A stretch of DNA of 64,000 bases from Daucus carota subsp. sativus (Eukaryota; Streptophyta; Magnoliopsida; Apiales; Apiaceae): NCBI RefSeq assembly GCF_001625215.2, contig NC_030381.2:6473131-6537130 (forward strand), read 5' to 3'. The translations under genes were made by a program, and so were the position numbers. Below are positions 34,250 through 44,967 of the stretch, piece by piece. The notes under the pieces were generated by a model that saw only the letters and a list, made by a program, of their open reading frames with translations, had not been told where the DNA came from and made no database searches. Numbering within the stretch: the first letter of the stretch is position 1; every line of letters starts with the position of its first letter.

Positions 34250-34666
34250 CTGAAGCAGACCACATAAAGATACAAAGTGAAGTTCACCAGAAATATATAC
34301 CAGTCTTGGGCTGATAAAACTGAAACAGAATAGTAAGAGCGTATACCACAGAGCATGGAATAAGTATGCCATCAGAAATATATACGAGTCCTCAGCCAAT
34401 TTTTTGAATTTAAAAGATTCATTTAGCTAGTGCATTTTCCCAGTACCTTAAAATGTATAAAGATCAAGTTTTAATAGTTAATAAAAATCACATTGTTTAA
34501 CACTTAAAACCTAGGCTCCTTTTAAGAGTGTATCTGCAGAAAATGTATTAGGGTCAACTTATGGAGAAAGTTATCAAAGTCCCTTTTTCTAAGTTACAAG
34601 AATCTAATAGCACACATGAGGAAACTAGAAAGAAGTGGCACATTATATGAATAATTTTAAGTCTAC

Positions 34667-34774
34667 CTTTATTCCATGAGTGCTTGTTGAAGCTAAGCTC
34701 TGGCTTGCCTTTCTGTGTGAGAAAAGGACCCAACTCCTCTACTTCTCCATACCCTTGTGAAGAACATCCCGGCT
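34667..34774 (-). pseudogene. Captured exon of a serine carboxypeptidase-like gene
   Basis: About 36 codons: [36 protein letters not shown]. This matches the (G)GPGCSSxGYGxxxELGPF segment of plant SCPL enzymes, where the canonical GGPG reads here as EPG. Acceptor (TTTTTCAG) and donor (AAAG|GTAGAC) fit an exon. The catalytic serine region (GESYAG) is not present. It is on the same strand as, and upstream of, the FZR exon, so both could end up in one chimeric transcript. Confidence 0.72.
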
Positions 34775-36124
34775 CTGAAAAACGAAAAATCACCATCTGC
34801 TACTTTTAGAAAACTTATGGTTATGCTACAAGATAGTAGTCACTCAACATCCTTGTCAAGGGGTGGGGAGTACCAAATTCATACTCTGCTTACCAGGCCT
34901 CACAACTAGTTGGTTGAAGTGATTTCATTAAGTATTGAGGACTCATAATCAAATAAATGCATAGTAATCCAGACATGATCAACAAACAAACATTTAACAA
35001 AGACATATGATGAATGATTTCTATAAACAAATACGCACATATAAACATAAATATTAAAATTATGGACACAAATTTACCTTGATAGAATCCCCAAATTTAA
35101 ACCACCAATTTGAAGCCCTAATAATTTATATAACAAAAACTACAATCAATAACTGGATACACAAAATCGAAACTATTATAACATAAAATCATGGGAAATT
35201 GAAACTATTAGTTGAGATTTGCACCGATTTATGCTAATTGGAGTCGATCTCCTTCAGTTTAAGCTAATTGCAGTGGATACACCGAAACCCCATTACAACT
35301 ATTTGGTACTTACTAATTTTGACCGGATGAAAGAGTTGAGAGAGATGAAGACCGAAGTTCAGGGGGAGATGCGAGAGAGACAGAGGTCGGAGTGAGAGAG
35401 CAAAATGAAGTGAGAGGCGACGGAGAAAGAGAAGAGAGAGAGATAAAGGGTAAAATGTTTTGACCCAAATTATTTAGTTGAAGCGAAATGCTTCGTTTAG
35501 TCTGGACAATTGAAATGTTTTGGAGGGGTTTTTGCCGCTTCTTTTTTGTCTAACAAACTGATAAAAATAAATTGTTTAATTTTTGATATATGTTCAGAGC
35601 TCAGCGAGAGCTCTTTGATCGCGCTCTTAAAAAAAATTGTCTCTGGTGCAAAAGTTTAACCAACCTAAACTCATAAAGAAAAATTGCTAATTTCATTTTA
35701 TTTTTATATGTTTTTAACAAAATTTTAATTATAAATTGTTGGAATTTTTTCATTAATTAAAAAAAAGTTACTTACTATAATTTATAAATAATAAATAGTA
35801 AATTTTATTTTATTAATATTAACCAATTTTTAAATTAAATATAATGATTATTTATAATTTTTTAAAAAAAATTGTTTATAATATAAACTAATTATTACTT
35901 TAATATTTAAAATAAATATAGAAATTCAATTATTTGATCAAAGTTATATTTTTTATTTCTTAATTATATTATAATTAATTATTTTAAAGAGATGATATAA
36001 AAATTAATATTATATTTCAAAATTTAGTCTTTTCATGTTAAATATATTATATTTTGTTAATTGATCACCTAAAATTATTTTAGCTTTTTTTAATTATTCT
36101 ATTACAAATAATTATTTATTAATA

Positions 36125-36273
36125 CACTACGCAACGCATATATATGGCTATTGCAACATAAAATGGACAAGAATGGTTATTGTTGCGGTAGGTATAAATT
36201 AGTGACTCTAATGCAACATAATTTTGCAACACTCGTGTTCATACCATTGCAGTAGGTCATATATGGCGTAGTG
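36125..36273. repeat. Near-terminal repeat copy inside the CACTA element
   Basis: CACTACGCAACGCATATATATGG at 36,125 resembles the element's own left terminus and pairs with the right end at 36,273. It encloses about 150 bp with TATTGCAACATAA and its approximate inverse. It could be a nested miniature derivative or a duplicated end. Confidence 0.6.
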
Positions 36274-37025
36274 ATAGTTTTCAAATACCTATTATTTGAG
36301 TTTTTTGACGGATATCTCTAAATTAATTTTGTTGTCATGTTTTTAAATCAACATTATTGACATGTTTTTAAGTTTTATTATAATATAATTTTAAGCTCAG
36401 TGAGCGGTAAAATTATTATAGGAACTTGATAAAAATTAATCATATAACTTAATAATAGTGACTATTTTGTGATAATTATTGAAATTTAATTATGTATTCG
36501 TTGATTATATTAAAACTAATTTTATAAGTCTAATCAATCCATACCTTGTTAATCTATAACAAGGCATGACAACTGAGTTATTAAACCAAAAATTATTAAC
36601 CTAGGGGACTTATAATGCAAAAGAGGGGAAATCAGCCAGATTAAAATTATCTTTTGGCCTCTGGGAGGTCAGTTTGATATCCAAAAACTAGAAGCTTGCA
36701 AAAAGAAGGCTAATAGAAATAGGAGACTTATAAGTAAAGATTTCAATACCTATATGTCATATGTAGTCAAAGCATAAGTAAATTCGTTTAGACGATGACT
36801 ATTGAATTTAGTGGAATTTGTTAAGGACAACACATCAACATTCACATCATCTTTACAATTTAAACCCAACCTTTCCCCTACAAAATAGTAAAATCTAAAC
36901 AAGTAAAACACCGTACCCTAATAATTTTATCATAATTACCTCAAAAATTTCCACCATTATTGCAACCTTTATCCACAATACCATCATAACTTATGCAAAT
37001 CAAATCATCGCCATCCTTATTGTAT

Positions 37026-37315
37026 CTTCTCTAATCTTGATTATGAAAAATCTATAAATTCAATACGTTTGTCATATATATATGCGCAGAAGCTATTAAA
37101 ATTTAAAATTAAATCATACATACTTGAAATTACACACACATGAAAAGAGACATCACTATCTATTATTTATCTATAAAATTCGTATGGGTCATGAAGTAAT
37201 TTGAGTTACATTTTGCGACTTATGATCTTGTCAATGTTAAGAATTATAATTTGAGTGTGGCTTGGTTTGCTACTCTGATATGTAATTTATTAATTAAATT
37301 AAGAAATAAATAATA
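37026..37315. other. Intergenic spacer between block B and the TCP array
   Basis: AT-rich, with no coding sequence seen. The last part (ATTAATTAAATTAAGAAATAAATAA) matches the start of the D2 and D3 spacers. Confidence 0.5.
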
Positions 37316-37600
37316 CTCCCTGTGTTTGGATTTAATGGACGTTTTAGAAAACTTAACTTGTCATTTAATAGTAGTCGCTCTCATTTTTCAATGCCAAACA
37401 CTTCTCCCACTTCCTGTATTGACCCTATTCAATGCTTCAATTTCACACCAATTCAAGTAAGTATATAAAGACTATATTCAATTACACTCGGGGTATAAAA
37501 GAGATTTTATTGAGCATTAATGATAGTCCACCTCAAAAGTTGTTTTTTCTTAAGAATCGTGTAGAAACCTTAAACGACTGTTAATTCATAACAGAGGGAG
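37316..37600. mobile_element. Stowaway-like MITE 3
   Basis: 285 bp between TA (37,314-37,315) and TA (37,601-37,602), with imperfect inverted ends CTCCCTGTGTTTGGATTTAA and TTAATTCATAACAGAGGGAG. The sister spacers (about 38,950-38,980, 41,230-41,250) run AAGAAATAAAT...GACACACC without it, so it entered the D1 unit only. Confidence 0.82.
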
Positions 37601-37694
37601 TAATATTTTTACACACCACAACTTAAAAAAAAATAATAATAGACCAGATTACCAGACCATTATCCATTATCCATTCCAATTCCACCCCTGACAT

Positions 37695-38268
37695 TCAAAT
37701 GTCATTTTTTCGAAACAAAAACCTCTTTCCCCTTGAATATACTTCCTCAAACTCGTCCTCAGTGGATTTATCATCGGTGCTAAAGGTTGACTGGTTCTGC
37801 CTAGAGAACTCTGCCTCACAGGGATCTTGCATGGTGGTGCAAATACATGTGGGTAAGATCCATGGGCATGCACCGGCCACACTTGTTGTGGCCCTCCACC
37901 TTTAGGCACAATCCAGTATCCTTTCCCTGGTATAAACACTCGACGAGTTCCTACAGTCGCCTGTCCTCGGGTCTTCAAACCACCATCTCATTGTGGACAA
38001 GCTCAGTTTCTTTATCTGTCTAAGAGATTTTGGGGCTCCCCCCATTTGCCCTAGTGATGGACTCCTCTGCATGTTGGAGAAGCCACTGAATTGTATCGCC
38101 GTCAGACTTCAAAACCCAGATCTTCAGTTAGCTGGAAGATTTAAGCAGCACATGGAGCGGACACTTGGATTCTCCTGCCCCTTTATGTTCTTCTCCTTCC
38201 TGGGGACACGTGGCAGCTCTGAAGAAGAAGAATCTTCCATTTCCTTCTTCTGAAGAAGAATCTGCCAT
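37695..38268 (-). pseudogene. TCP D1 pseudogene
   Basis: Homologous along its length to D3. ATG at 38,268 (MADSSS), a duplicated 5' coding segment (about 27 bp, 38,241-38,268), an 11-bp loss within the GRGRR basic region, and further frame changes. The C-terminal part is the best preserved tail: STEDEFEEVYSRGKRFLFRK then NDI and stop at 37,695. The middle frame holds VFIPGKGYWIVP and QQVWPV. The TCP domain cannot be read in one frame. Confidence 0.85.
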
Positions 38269-39054
38269 TTCCTTCTTCATGGATTTTCCTGCCCCTACCA
38301 TGCCCCTTTATGTTTTGAAAAATATATAATATGATCCTTACAAGAAAATATATATTATATATATCCCTTATGTTTGATACCGAATTATAATGTAAATTTT
38401 ATGAGTTAATTATACTGAAATTGAAAAATAATTCAAAAAATAGATAAATATGATATAATTATATAATTAATATTATATGCTAAAATATATACATGGATAG
38501 AATGTTGACCTCTTTTATTCAATACAAAGGATAGAGGGTCTCAATAATCAAGGAATGCATAACTAAATTTTAACAATATATTAATAATATGTTTGACACA
38601 TATTATTCAACTATAATACTCTAAATTATATATTATCTGCGGATAAATGTGGGTTAATAAGAAGGTTAAATTGGTTTTAATACTACTAAATGAGTTTCAG
38701 TTTTAATAAGATTTTTTCAACAAGGAAGACAACAATTTATTCTTGTAAAATTCGTCAACGCTAAAAATAAAAAATTACATTTTGATCTAACACATCTTAA
38801 CATGTTCCATATATACACATCAATTGATAAGAGACAACTTCTTATATAGATTATTAGTCAAAAGAATAAAATTCATCAATACGGAAAAAAATAACAGTAC
38901 TAAATGTTGCTTTTATATATTAACGCTTGATAGGTATTTTATTAATAAAATTAAGAAATAAATCATTATAATTCGACACACCATAACTTTAAAAAAAAAA
39001 TAACAGGAGGCCATTAATTATTCATTAACTATTCCAATTCCAGCCCCTCACATT

Positions 39055-39586
39055 CAAACTTCACCTTTTGGAAATTAAAACCTCTTCCCCCTCAAATATA
39101 CTTCCTCAAACTCGTCCTCAGTGGATTCATCATCGGTGCTAATGCCTAGAGAACTCTGCAGCACAGGGACCTTGCATCGTGGTGAAAATACCATGGGTAA
39201 GAGCCATGGGAACCGGCCACACTTGTTGTGGCCTTCCACCTTCACGCACAATCCAGTATCCTCTCCCTGGTATAAACACGGGATGAGGTCCTACAGGGCA
39301 TGTCCTCCGGTCTTCGAACCACCATCATCATCGACAAGCTCAGCCTCTTTATCTGTCTCCCTGAGTTTTGGGGTCCCACCATTTGCCCTAGTGATGGACT
39401 CCTCTGCATGTTCGAGAAGCCACTGAATTGTCTCGCCCTCAGACTTCAAGCCCAAGTCTTCCTTTAGTTGGAAGATTCGAGCAGCACATAAAGAGGAAAC
39501 TCGGATCCTCCTGCCCCTACCCTGCCCCTTTACATTCTTCTCCTTCCTGGGGCGCGCTGCAGCTCTGAGGAAGAAGAACCTGCCAT
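39055..39586 (-). pseudogene. TCP D2 pseudogene
   Basis: ATG at 39,586 ([13 protein letters not shown]). One base is missing in the C-run after the eighth codon compared with D5, which shifts the frame into a TAA within a few codons. Further small indels follow (for example ACAGGGCATGTCC in place of ACAGGCGCCTGTCC). Downstream sequence still spells TCP-domain and WPVP segments in other frames. Confidence 0.85.
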
Positions 39587-39669
39587 TTCCTTCTTGGTGG
39601 ATTTTGGAATAGAGTTGGCTATGTGGAAATCTTTAATTATATAGAGATATGTTTTAGTACATATAATTT

Positions 39670-40030
39670 GATGCATACAATATGTTTATATACTAGTAGA
39701 TGAGGGTATACTTGCACCAATTTCTCTAAAATAGGCAAATTTTAAAATAAGTAAATTCTGCTGAATATTATTTTGATACTATATTTTTCTAATTTAGGTG
39801 GATGACCGTTATTTTATACGTTTTGTTTTGAATCTTTGATTGGAGAAATGTTTCAGTACCTACAATTGATGCATACAATATGTTTATATACTATATAGTA
39901 GATGAGGGTATACTTGCACCAATTTCACTAAAATAGGCAAATTTTAAAATATGTAAATTCAGCTCTATATTATTTTGATACTATATTTTTCCTAATCTAG
40001 CCCAATCAGACCGTTATTTTATACTTTTGA
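39670..40030 (-). repeat. Tandem duplication of the TCP promoter region
   Basis: GATGCATACAATATG...TTTATATACTA...GATGAGGGTATACTTGC occurs at 39,670 and again at 39,868 (198 bp apart). Both copies include the TATA box and about 150 bp upstream. The same pair is seen in D5 (47,288 and about 47,484) and D6 (49,597 and about 49,795). D4 has a shortened first copy. In D3 the second copy has been replaced by foreign sequence. Confidence 0.85.
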
Positions 40031-40803
40031 CTTGGAATCTGAATATAATTATTTTGGGCTTTTTAGCTTGGGCTTTTCAACTATGAGTTTTGTTCACCCA
40101 AAGTTCAAATATCAAAGTGTTTGGTTGAATTTTTTTTTTTTAAAAATTCATAAATCAAACCCACAAGGTATATACAAGATAAAAAAGCGATGGTATGAAA
40201 CTTGGTTTTGTGAAATCAATTTTTTTATCTTTTATGTTCATCCCTATTTGTATATTACATGTAAATTTTTAATACAAAATAACTCAAAAATATATTAAAA
40301 TATGAACTAAACATTATTCTAAATAAATTAGTCACTCAAAAATATTCTAAATCAACTATATTCATTCCACCACTCAATGCATGATATCAGAATCTCAAAC
40401 CAATATATCTAATTACAATACCTCATGCCCATCTGACCTAAAAGAGCCTTTAATTGATTTATCAATTTAATTAAATGCCTAACTTTCTATTTTATAATTC
40501 ATTAAGATGTTGTGCAACTCATGAAATCTTGATGATGTATAGTTAAATAATTAGCAATACAATAAAAGTTAAATTGTTAATATATATAAAAATATATTAT
40601 GTTTTACATGAAATATAGAGCCAGTTTACCATAAAAATGTGTATGTTGTGTTTCTGGAAAGAATATTATATGATGAATATCCCCCTACTTTTTACTGGGG
40701 TTAATAATCTTATAAGTTAATTATCATGAAATTTTAATATAATATAAAAAATAGATAAATAAAATAGATAAATATGGTATAAAAATATAATAAATACAAT
40801 AGT

Positions 40804-40807
<4 letters not shown>

Positions 40808-40838
<31 letters not shown>
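40808..40838. repeat. (AT)n microsatellite in the D array
   Basis: The same position in successive units carries (AT)n of different length: about 40,808-40,838, 43,958-43,998, 46,139-46,160, 48,431-48,469 and 50,746-50,786. Confidence 0.9.
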
Positions 40839-40841
<3 letters not shown>

Positions 40842-41145
40842 TGAATAAAATTTTGAACTGGCTTATTCAGTACAAATATACACGTCTTGATTATACTCTC
40901 ATTCCAAACTAATTATAAACTTTTTTGGGAAAATTTTATTCTGGAGATAAGAAATCATTTTCATGTTACACGTTGAATTAATTCTCTTTCAAATTTGTAA
41001 AACAAATTTGAAAGTTTATGTTTCTATAAAATAAAAGTAATAATAATATTTTTATATTCTCATGTCAAATGAAATTTTTATATATGAAATACATATGTTG
41101 TGTAATTAATTAATATGTTGGGTATGATACTGTGACCGTGTGTAA

Positions 41146-41186
41146 TTTTGAAGGATGTGTGTCAAAATTTGACACATCCTTCAAAA
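41146..41186. repeat. Conserved inverted repeat downstream of the D genes
   Basis: TTTTGAAGGATGTGTGTC and GACACATCCTTCAAAA can pair over about 16-18 bases around an AAAATTT loop. Copies are at about 46,465-46,505, 48,779-48,819 and 51,096-51,136. In D4's unit only the right arm remains (about 44,262). It lies about 150-190 bp past each TCP stop, just beyond AATAAA-like signals on the minus strand (about 41,217-41,222). Confidence 0.7.
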
Positions 41187-41334
41187 TATTTTATAACTTA
41201 CAGCTAGATATGAATTTTATTAATGAAATGAAGAAATAAATAAAAATAATTTGACACACCACAACTTACAAACAAAATTACAATGAGACCAATATTCATT
41301 AATCGTTCCAATTCCACCCGCCCCTGACATTCAA

Positions 41335-41886
41335 TCAAATTTCACCTTTTTGAAACAAAAATTTCTTCCAACTCAAATATAGACCCTCAAAAAAGTCCTC
41401 AATGGATGCATCATCCGAGCTAAAGGTTGACTGGTTGTGCTTAGAGAACTCTGCGGCACAGGTACCTTGCATCGTGGTGCAAATACCATGGGTAAGAGCC
41501 ATGGGAACCGGCCACACTTGTTGTGGCCCTCCATATTCTTCAGGCACAATCCAGTATCCTCTCCCTGGTATAAACACTGGACGAGGTCCTACAGGCGCCT
41601 GTCCTCCGGTCCTCGAACCACCATCATCATCGACAAGCTCAGCTTCTTTATCTGTCTCAGTGATTTCGGGGGTCCCACCCTTTGCCCTAGTGATGGACCC
41701 CTCTCCATGTTCCAGAAGCCACTGAATTGTATCGCCCTCAGACTTCAAACCTAAGTCTTCCTTTAGCTGGAAGATTCGAGCAGCACATGGAGCGGACACT
41801 CGGATCCTCCTGCCCCTACCCTGCCCCTTTACATTCTTCTCCTTCCTGGGGGCGCTTTGCCGCTCTGAGGAAGAAGAACTTGCCAT
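41335..41886 (-). CDS. TCP D3: intact array member, class I TCP-like
   Basis: 183 residues. The TCP-like domain is at about 13-62: [21 protein letters not shown], then [18 protein letters not shown] and [11 protein letters not shown]. The front of the basic region departs from the family's usual K(D/E)RHTKV(E/D)GRG (here [10 protein letters not shown]), which may affect DNA contact. Next come an acidic linker, [18 protein letters not shown] then PQQVWPVP at 103-128, and the tail [23 protein letters not shown]. The open frame extends to 41,976, but ATG 41,886 (MASSSS) is preferred. The TATA box at 41,985-41,992 lies only about 10 bases from ATG 41,976, and the other array members share the MA(S/G)SSSS start. 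It is the only D copy with an unbroken frame and the full tail. Confidence 0.87.
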   Translation of the reverse strand: MASSSSSERQSAPRKEKNVKGQGRGRRIRVSAPCAARIFQLKEDLGLKSEGDTIQWLLEHGEGSITRAKGGTPEITETDKEAELVDDDGGSRTGGQAPVGPRPVFIPGRGYWIVPEEYGGPQQVWPVPMALTHGICTTMQGTCAAEFSKHNQSTFSSDDASIEDFFEGLYLSWKKFLFQKGEI

Positions 41887-41984
41887 TTCCTTCTTGGTGG
41901 ATTTTGGAATAGAGTTGGCTATGTGGAAATATTTGATTATTTGGAGATATGTTTTAGTACCTATAATTTGATGCATACAATATG

Positions 41985-41992
41985 TTTATATA
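41985..41992 (-). promoter_or_regulatory. TATA box of TCP D3
   Basis: Minus-strand TATATAAA, about 100 bases from ATG 41,886, predicting a leader of roughly 70 nt. Same element at 45,068-45,075 (D4) and 47,301-47,308 (D5). Confidence 0.55.
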
Positions 41993-42108
41993 CTAGTAGA
42001 TGAGGGTATACTTGCACCGATTTCTCTAAAATAGGTAAATTTTAAAATATGTAAATTCTGCTGAATATTATTTTGATACAATATTTTTCTAATTTAGGTG
42101 GATGACCA

Positions 42109-43207
42109 TTATTTTAATACACACACATATACACACAACTTATTGGCAACTCATATAATATCTAATATTTTTCTAGTTTTTTTATTGGCAACTCATATGA
42201 TGTCTAATATTTTTTTAGTTTTTTTATTGGCAACTAATATAATGTCTAATATTTTTATAGTTTTTTTATTAGTTACGGCCTACATATACAAATTTTGTCT
42301 AAGCCCACCACATAAACACCTATTCATATCTAATGTTAACTGTGGTCATACATATGTGAAATGTGAGCATAAAACTTAAAATTCATATTAATAAATTCTG
42401 TATTCACTACTAATATGTATGATCATTATCGTCATCAATGATGTCAGTACGACTATGCATGATCATCATCGTCATCATTAATGATGTCACTTGAAATTAG
42501 CCACACATGACTATGTTTCAATAGGAATTGAGGTAGGTAACATAGGAGTTGAGGTATGTAAGACTATGTTTCTTATTATTATGTTTCTTGTTTCTTGTTA
42601 TTAGGGGAAAACTTAGTTTCAAATTTATATAATGCCTAACACTTTGGGTAGATTTTACTTTCATGCAAGATTTGATTGCTAACATTATTAGTAGAATAGC
42701 ATCGACTTGGTTATTGATGTCCAAGGGCATGTAACATCCCAGGTAAAAGATACTACATTGAGTTGAAAATAGTCTAGTTTAAATTCTATAAACATAGAAA
42801 GTGTAAAATGTATTTGATTGAAAATTGATAGATTGATGATGTGTTAGTTGGGGCCTCATCTAAGTTAAAACCTATTATTATCGGTAGGTTTTGCTTGTCA
42901 ATGGCTAAATTTTTTTACGACTATATTTGATAAGAATTGATAGTAGCGTGTAAAGAATTGGATCTCACATTTATCATTAATTTCCTATCACATATGGTAC
43001 AATAGAAATTACGCTACCGTTTCTAGCAAAGATTTTCGGCTTCGGGATAGTAAATTATCGATCTATTGTGTAAGTATAACTTCTTACAACTTTATATAAT
43101 CACACAACAATATTTTTGTTAAGATGTGATTATTGACCAACTTTCCTTTGATTCTAATTGTCTCACCCTCTACTTTCTTACACTAAAATCTTGATACATA
43201 TGGGATT
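42109..43207. repeat. Block A/B sequence transplanted into the D3 unit
   Basis: From TTTTAATACACACACATATAC to GATACATATGGGATTA this 1.1-kb segment matches 14,805-15,925 and 31,863-32,965. It replaces about 0.24 kb of ordinary D spacer, including the second promoter copy. The joins have no inverted repeats or target duplication that I can see. Confidence 0.85.
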
Positions 43208-43951
43208 AAATCTTGGGCTTTTTAGCTTGGGCTTTTCAACTATGAGTTTTATTCACCCAAAGTTCAAATATCAAAGTTTTTGGATGAATTTTTTTTTTTA
43301 AAAAAAAATTCATAAATCAAACCCACAAGGTATATACAAGATAAAAAAGCCATGGTATAAAACTTGGTTTTGTGAAATCAATTTTTTCATCTTTTATACT
43401 CATCCCTATTTGAATATAGCATGTAACTTTTTAATACAAAATAACTCAAAAATATATAAAAATATGAACTAAACATTATTCTAGATAAATTAGTCACTCA
43501 AAAATATTTTAAATCAACCATATTCATTCCACCACTCAATGCATGATATCAGAATCTCAAACCAATACATATATATCTAATTACAATACCTCATGCCCCA
43601 TCTGAACCAAAAGAGCCTTTAATTGATTTATCAATTTAATTAAATGCCTAACTTTCTATTTTATAATTCATTAAGATGTTGTGCAACTCATGAAATCTTG
43701 ATGATGTATAGTTAAATAATTAGCAATACAATAAAAGTTAAATTGTTAATATATAAAAAAATCTATTATGTTTTACATGAGATATAGAGCCAGTTTACGA
43801 TAAAAATGTGTATGTTGTGTTTCTGGAAAGAATGTTATATAATGAATGTCCCCCTACTTTTTACCAGGGTTAATAATCTTATAAGTTAATTATCATGAAA
43901 TTTTAATATAATATAAAAAATAGATAAATATGGTATAAAAATATAATAAAT

Positions 43952-44001
<50 letters not shown>

Positions 44002-44430
44002 TAAAGTTTTGAACTTGCTTATTCAGTACAAATATACACGTCTTGATAATACTCGATCTCATTCCAAACTAATTATAAACTTTTTGGGAAAATTTTATTC
44101 GGGAGAAAAGAAATCATTTTCATGTTACACGTTGAATTAATTCTCTTTCAAATTTGTAAAACAAATTTGAAAGTTTATGTTTCTATAAAATAAAAGTAAT
44201 AATAATATTTTTATATTCTCATGTCGAATGCAATTTTTATATATGAAATACATATGTTGTGTCAAAATTTGACACATCCTTCAAAATATTTTATAACTTA
44301 CAGCTAGATATGAATTTTATTAATGAAATGAAGAAATAAATAAAAATAATTTGACACACCACAACTTACAAACAAAATTACAATGAGACCAATATTCATT
44401 AATCGTTCCAATTCCACCCGCCCCTGACAT

Positions 44431-44967
44431 TCAAATTTCACCTTTTTGAAACAAAAATTTCTTCCAACTCAAATATAGACCCTCAAAAAAGTCCTCAATG
44501 GATGCATCATCCGAGCTAAAGGTTGACTGGTTGTGCTTAGAGAACTCTACGGCACAGGTACCTTGCATCGTGGTGCAAATACCATGGGAACCGGCCACAC
44601 TTGTTGTGGCCCTCCACCTTCTTCAGGCACAATCCAGTATCCTCTCCCTGGTATAAACACTGGACGAGGTCCTACAGGCGCCTGTCCTCCGGTCCTCGAA
44701 CCACCATCATCATCGACAAGCTCAGCTTCTTTATCTGTCTCAGTGATTTCGGGGGTCCCACCCTTTGCCCTAGTGATGGACTCCTCTCCATGTTGGAGAA
44801 GCCACTGAATTGTCTCGCCCTCAGACTTCAAGCCCAAGTCTTCCTTTAGCTGGAAGATTCGAGCAGCACATGGAGGGGAAACTCGTATCCTCCTGCCCCT
44901 ACCCTGCCCCTTTACATTCTTCTCCTTCCTGGGCGCGCTGCAGCTCTAAGGAAGAAGAACCTGCCAT
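44431..44967 (-). pseudogene. TCP D4 pseudogene
   Basis: ATG at 44,967 followed by [12 protein letters not shown], then a 2-bp loss in the C-run (relative to D5) leads to a TAG before the TCP domain. The domain itself is intact in another frame ([25 protein letters not shown]). A second lesion is a 13-bp deletion between two CCATGGG repeats near 44,582, which changes the C-terminus after WPVP. Confidence 0.87.

Larger units (their letters stand above)
33008..36273. mobile_element. CACTA element carrying host-gene exon fragments
   Basis: 3,266 bp. The ends are CACTACGCCATATATGG and its inverse CATATATGGCGTAGTG, 16 bp matching. It is flanked by the 3-bp duplication ATA (33,005-33,007 and 36,274-36,276). 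Block A has the uninterrupted site GGGACAATAGTTTTCAAATA near 15,960. Subterminal repeats of CTATTGCAACAT / CTACTGCAACAT lie near both ends. No transposase is recognisable, so it is non-autonomous. On the minus strand it carries a serine carboxypeptidase-like exon (34,667-34,774) and an FZR/CCS52 WD40 exon (34,070-34,249). The rest is AT-rich or purine-rich (35,320-35,450) and unassigned. Confidence 0.9.
27059..37025. repeat. Duplicated block B (paralogue of block A)
   Basis: Collinear with 7,793-16,711 apart from insertions listed separately. The 28,236-30,324 and 30,899-33,007 stretches are the counterparts of 8,460-8,900 plus 11,591-13,281, and of 13,853-15,960. They contain no further gene that I can recognise. 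The right border (GTAT, then CTTCTC) falls at the same base as the end of block A. Confidence 0.9.

Noticed and set aside
7793..37025. Blocks A and B as an assembly duplication of one locus
   Set aside because: They differ by substitutions throughout and by independent LINE, MITE and CACTA insertions with proper target duplications.
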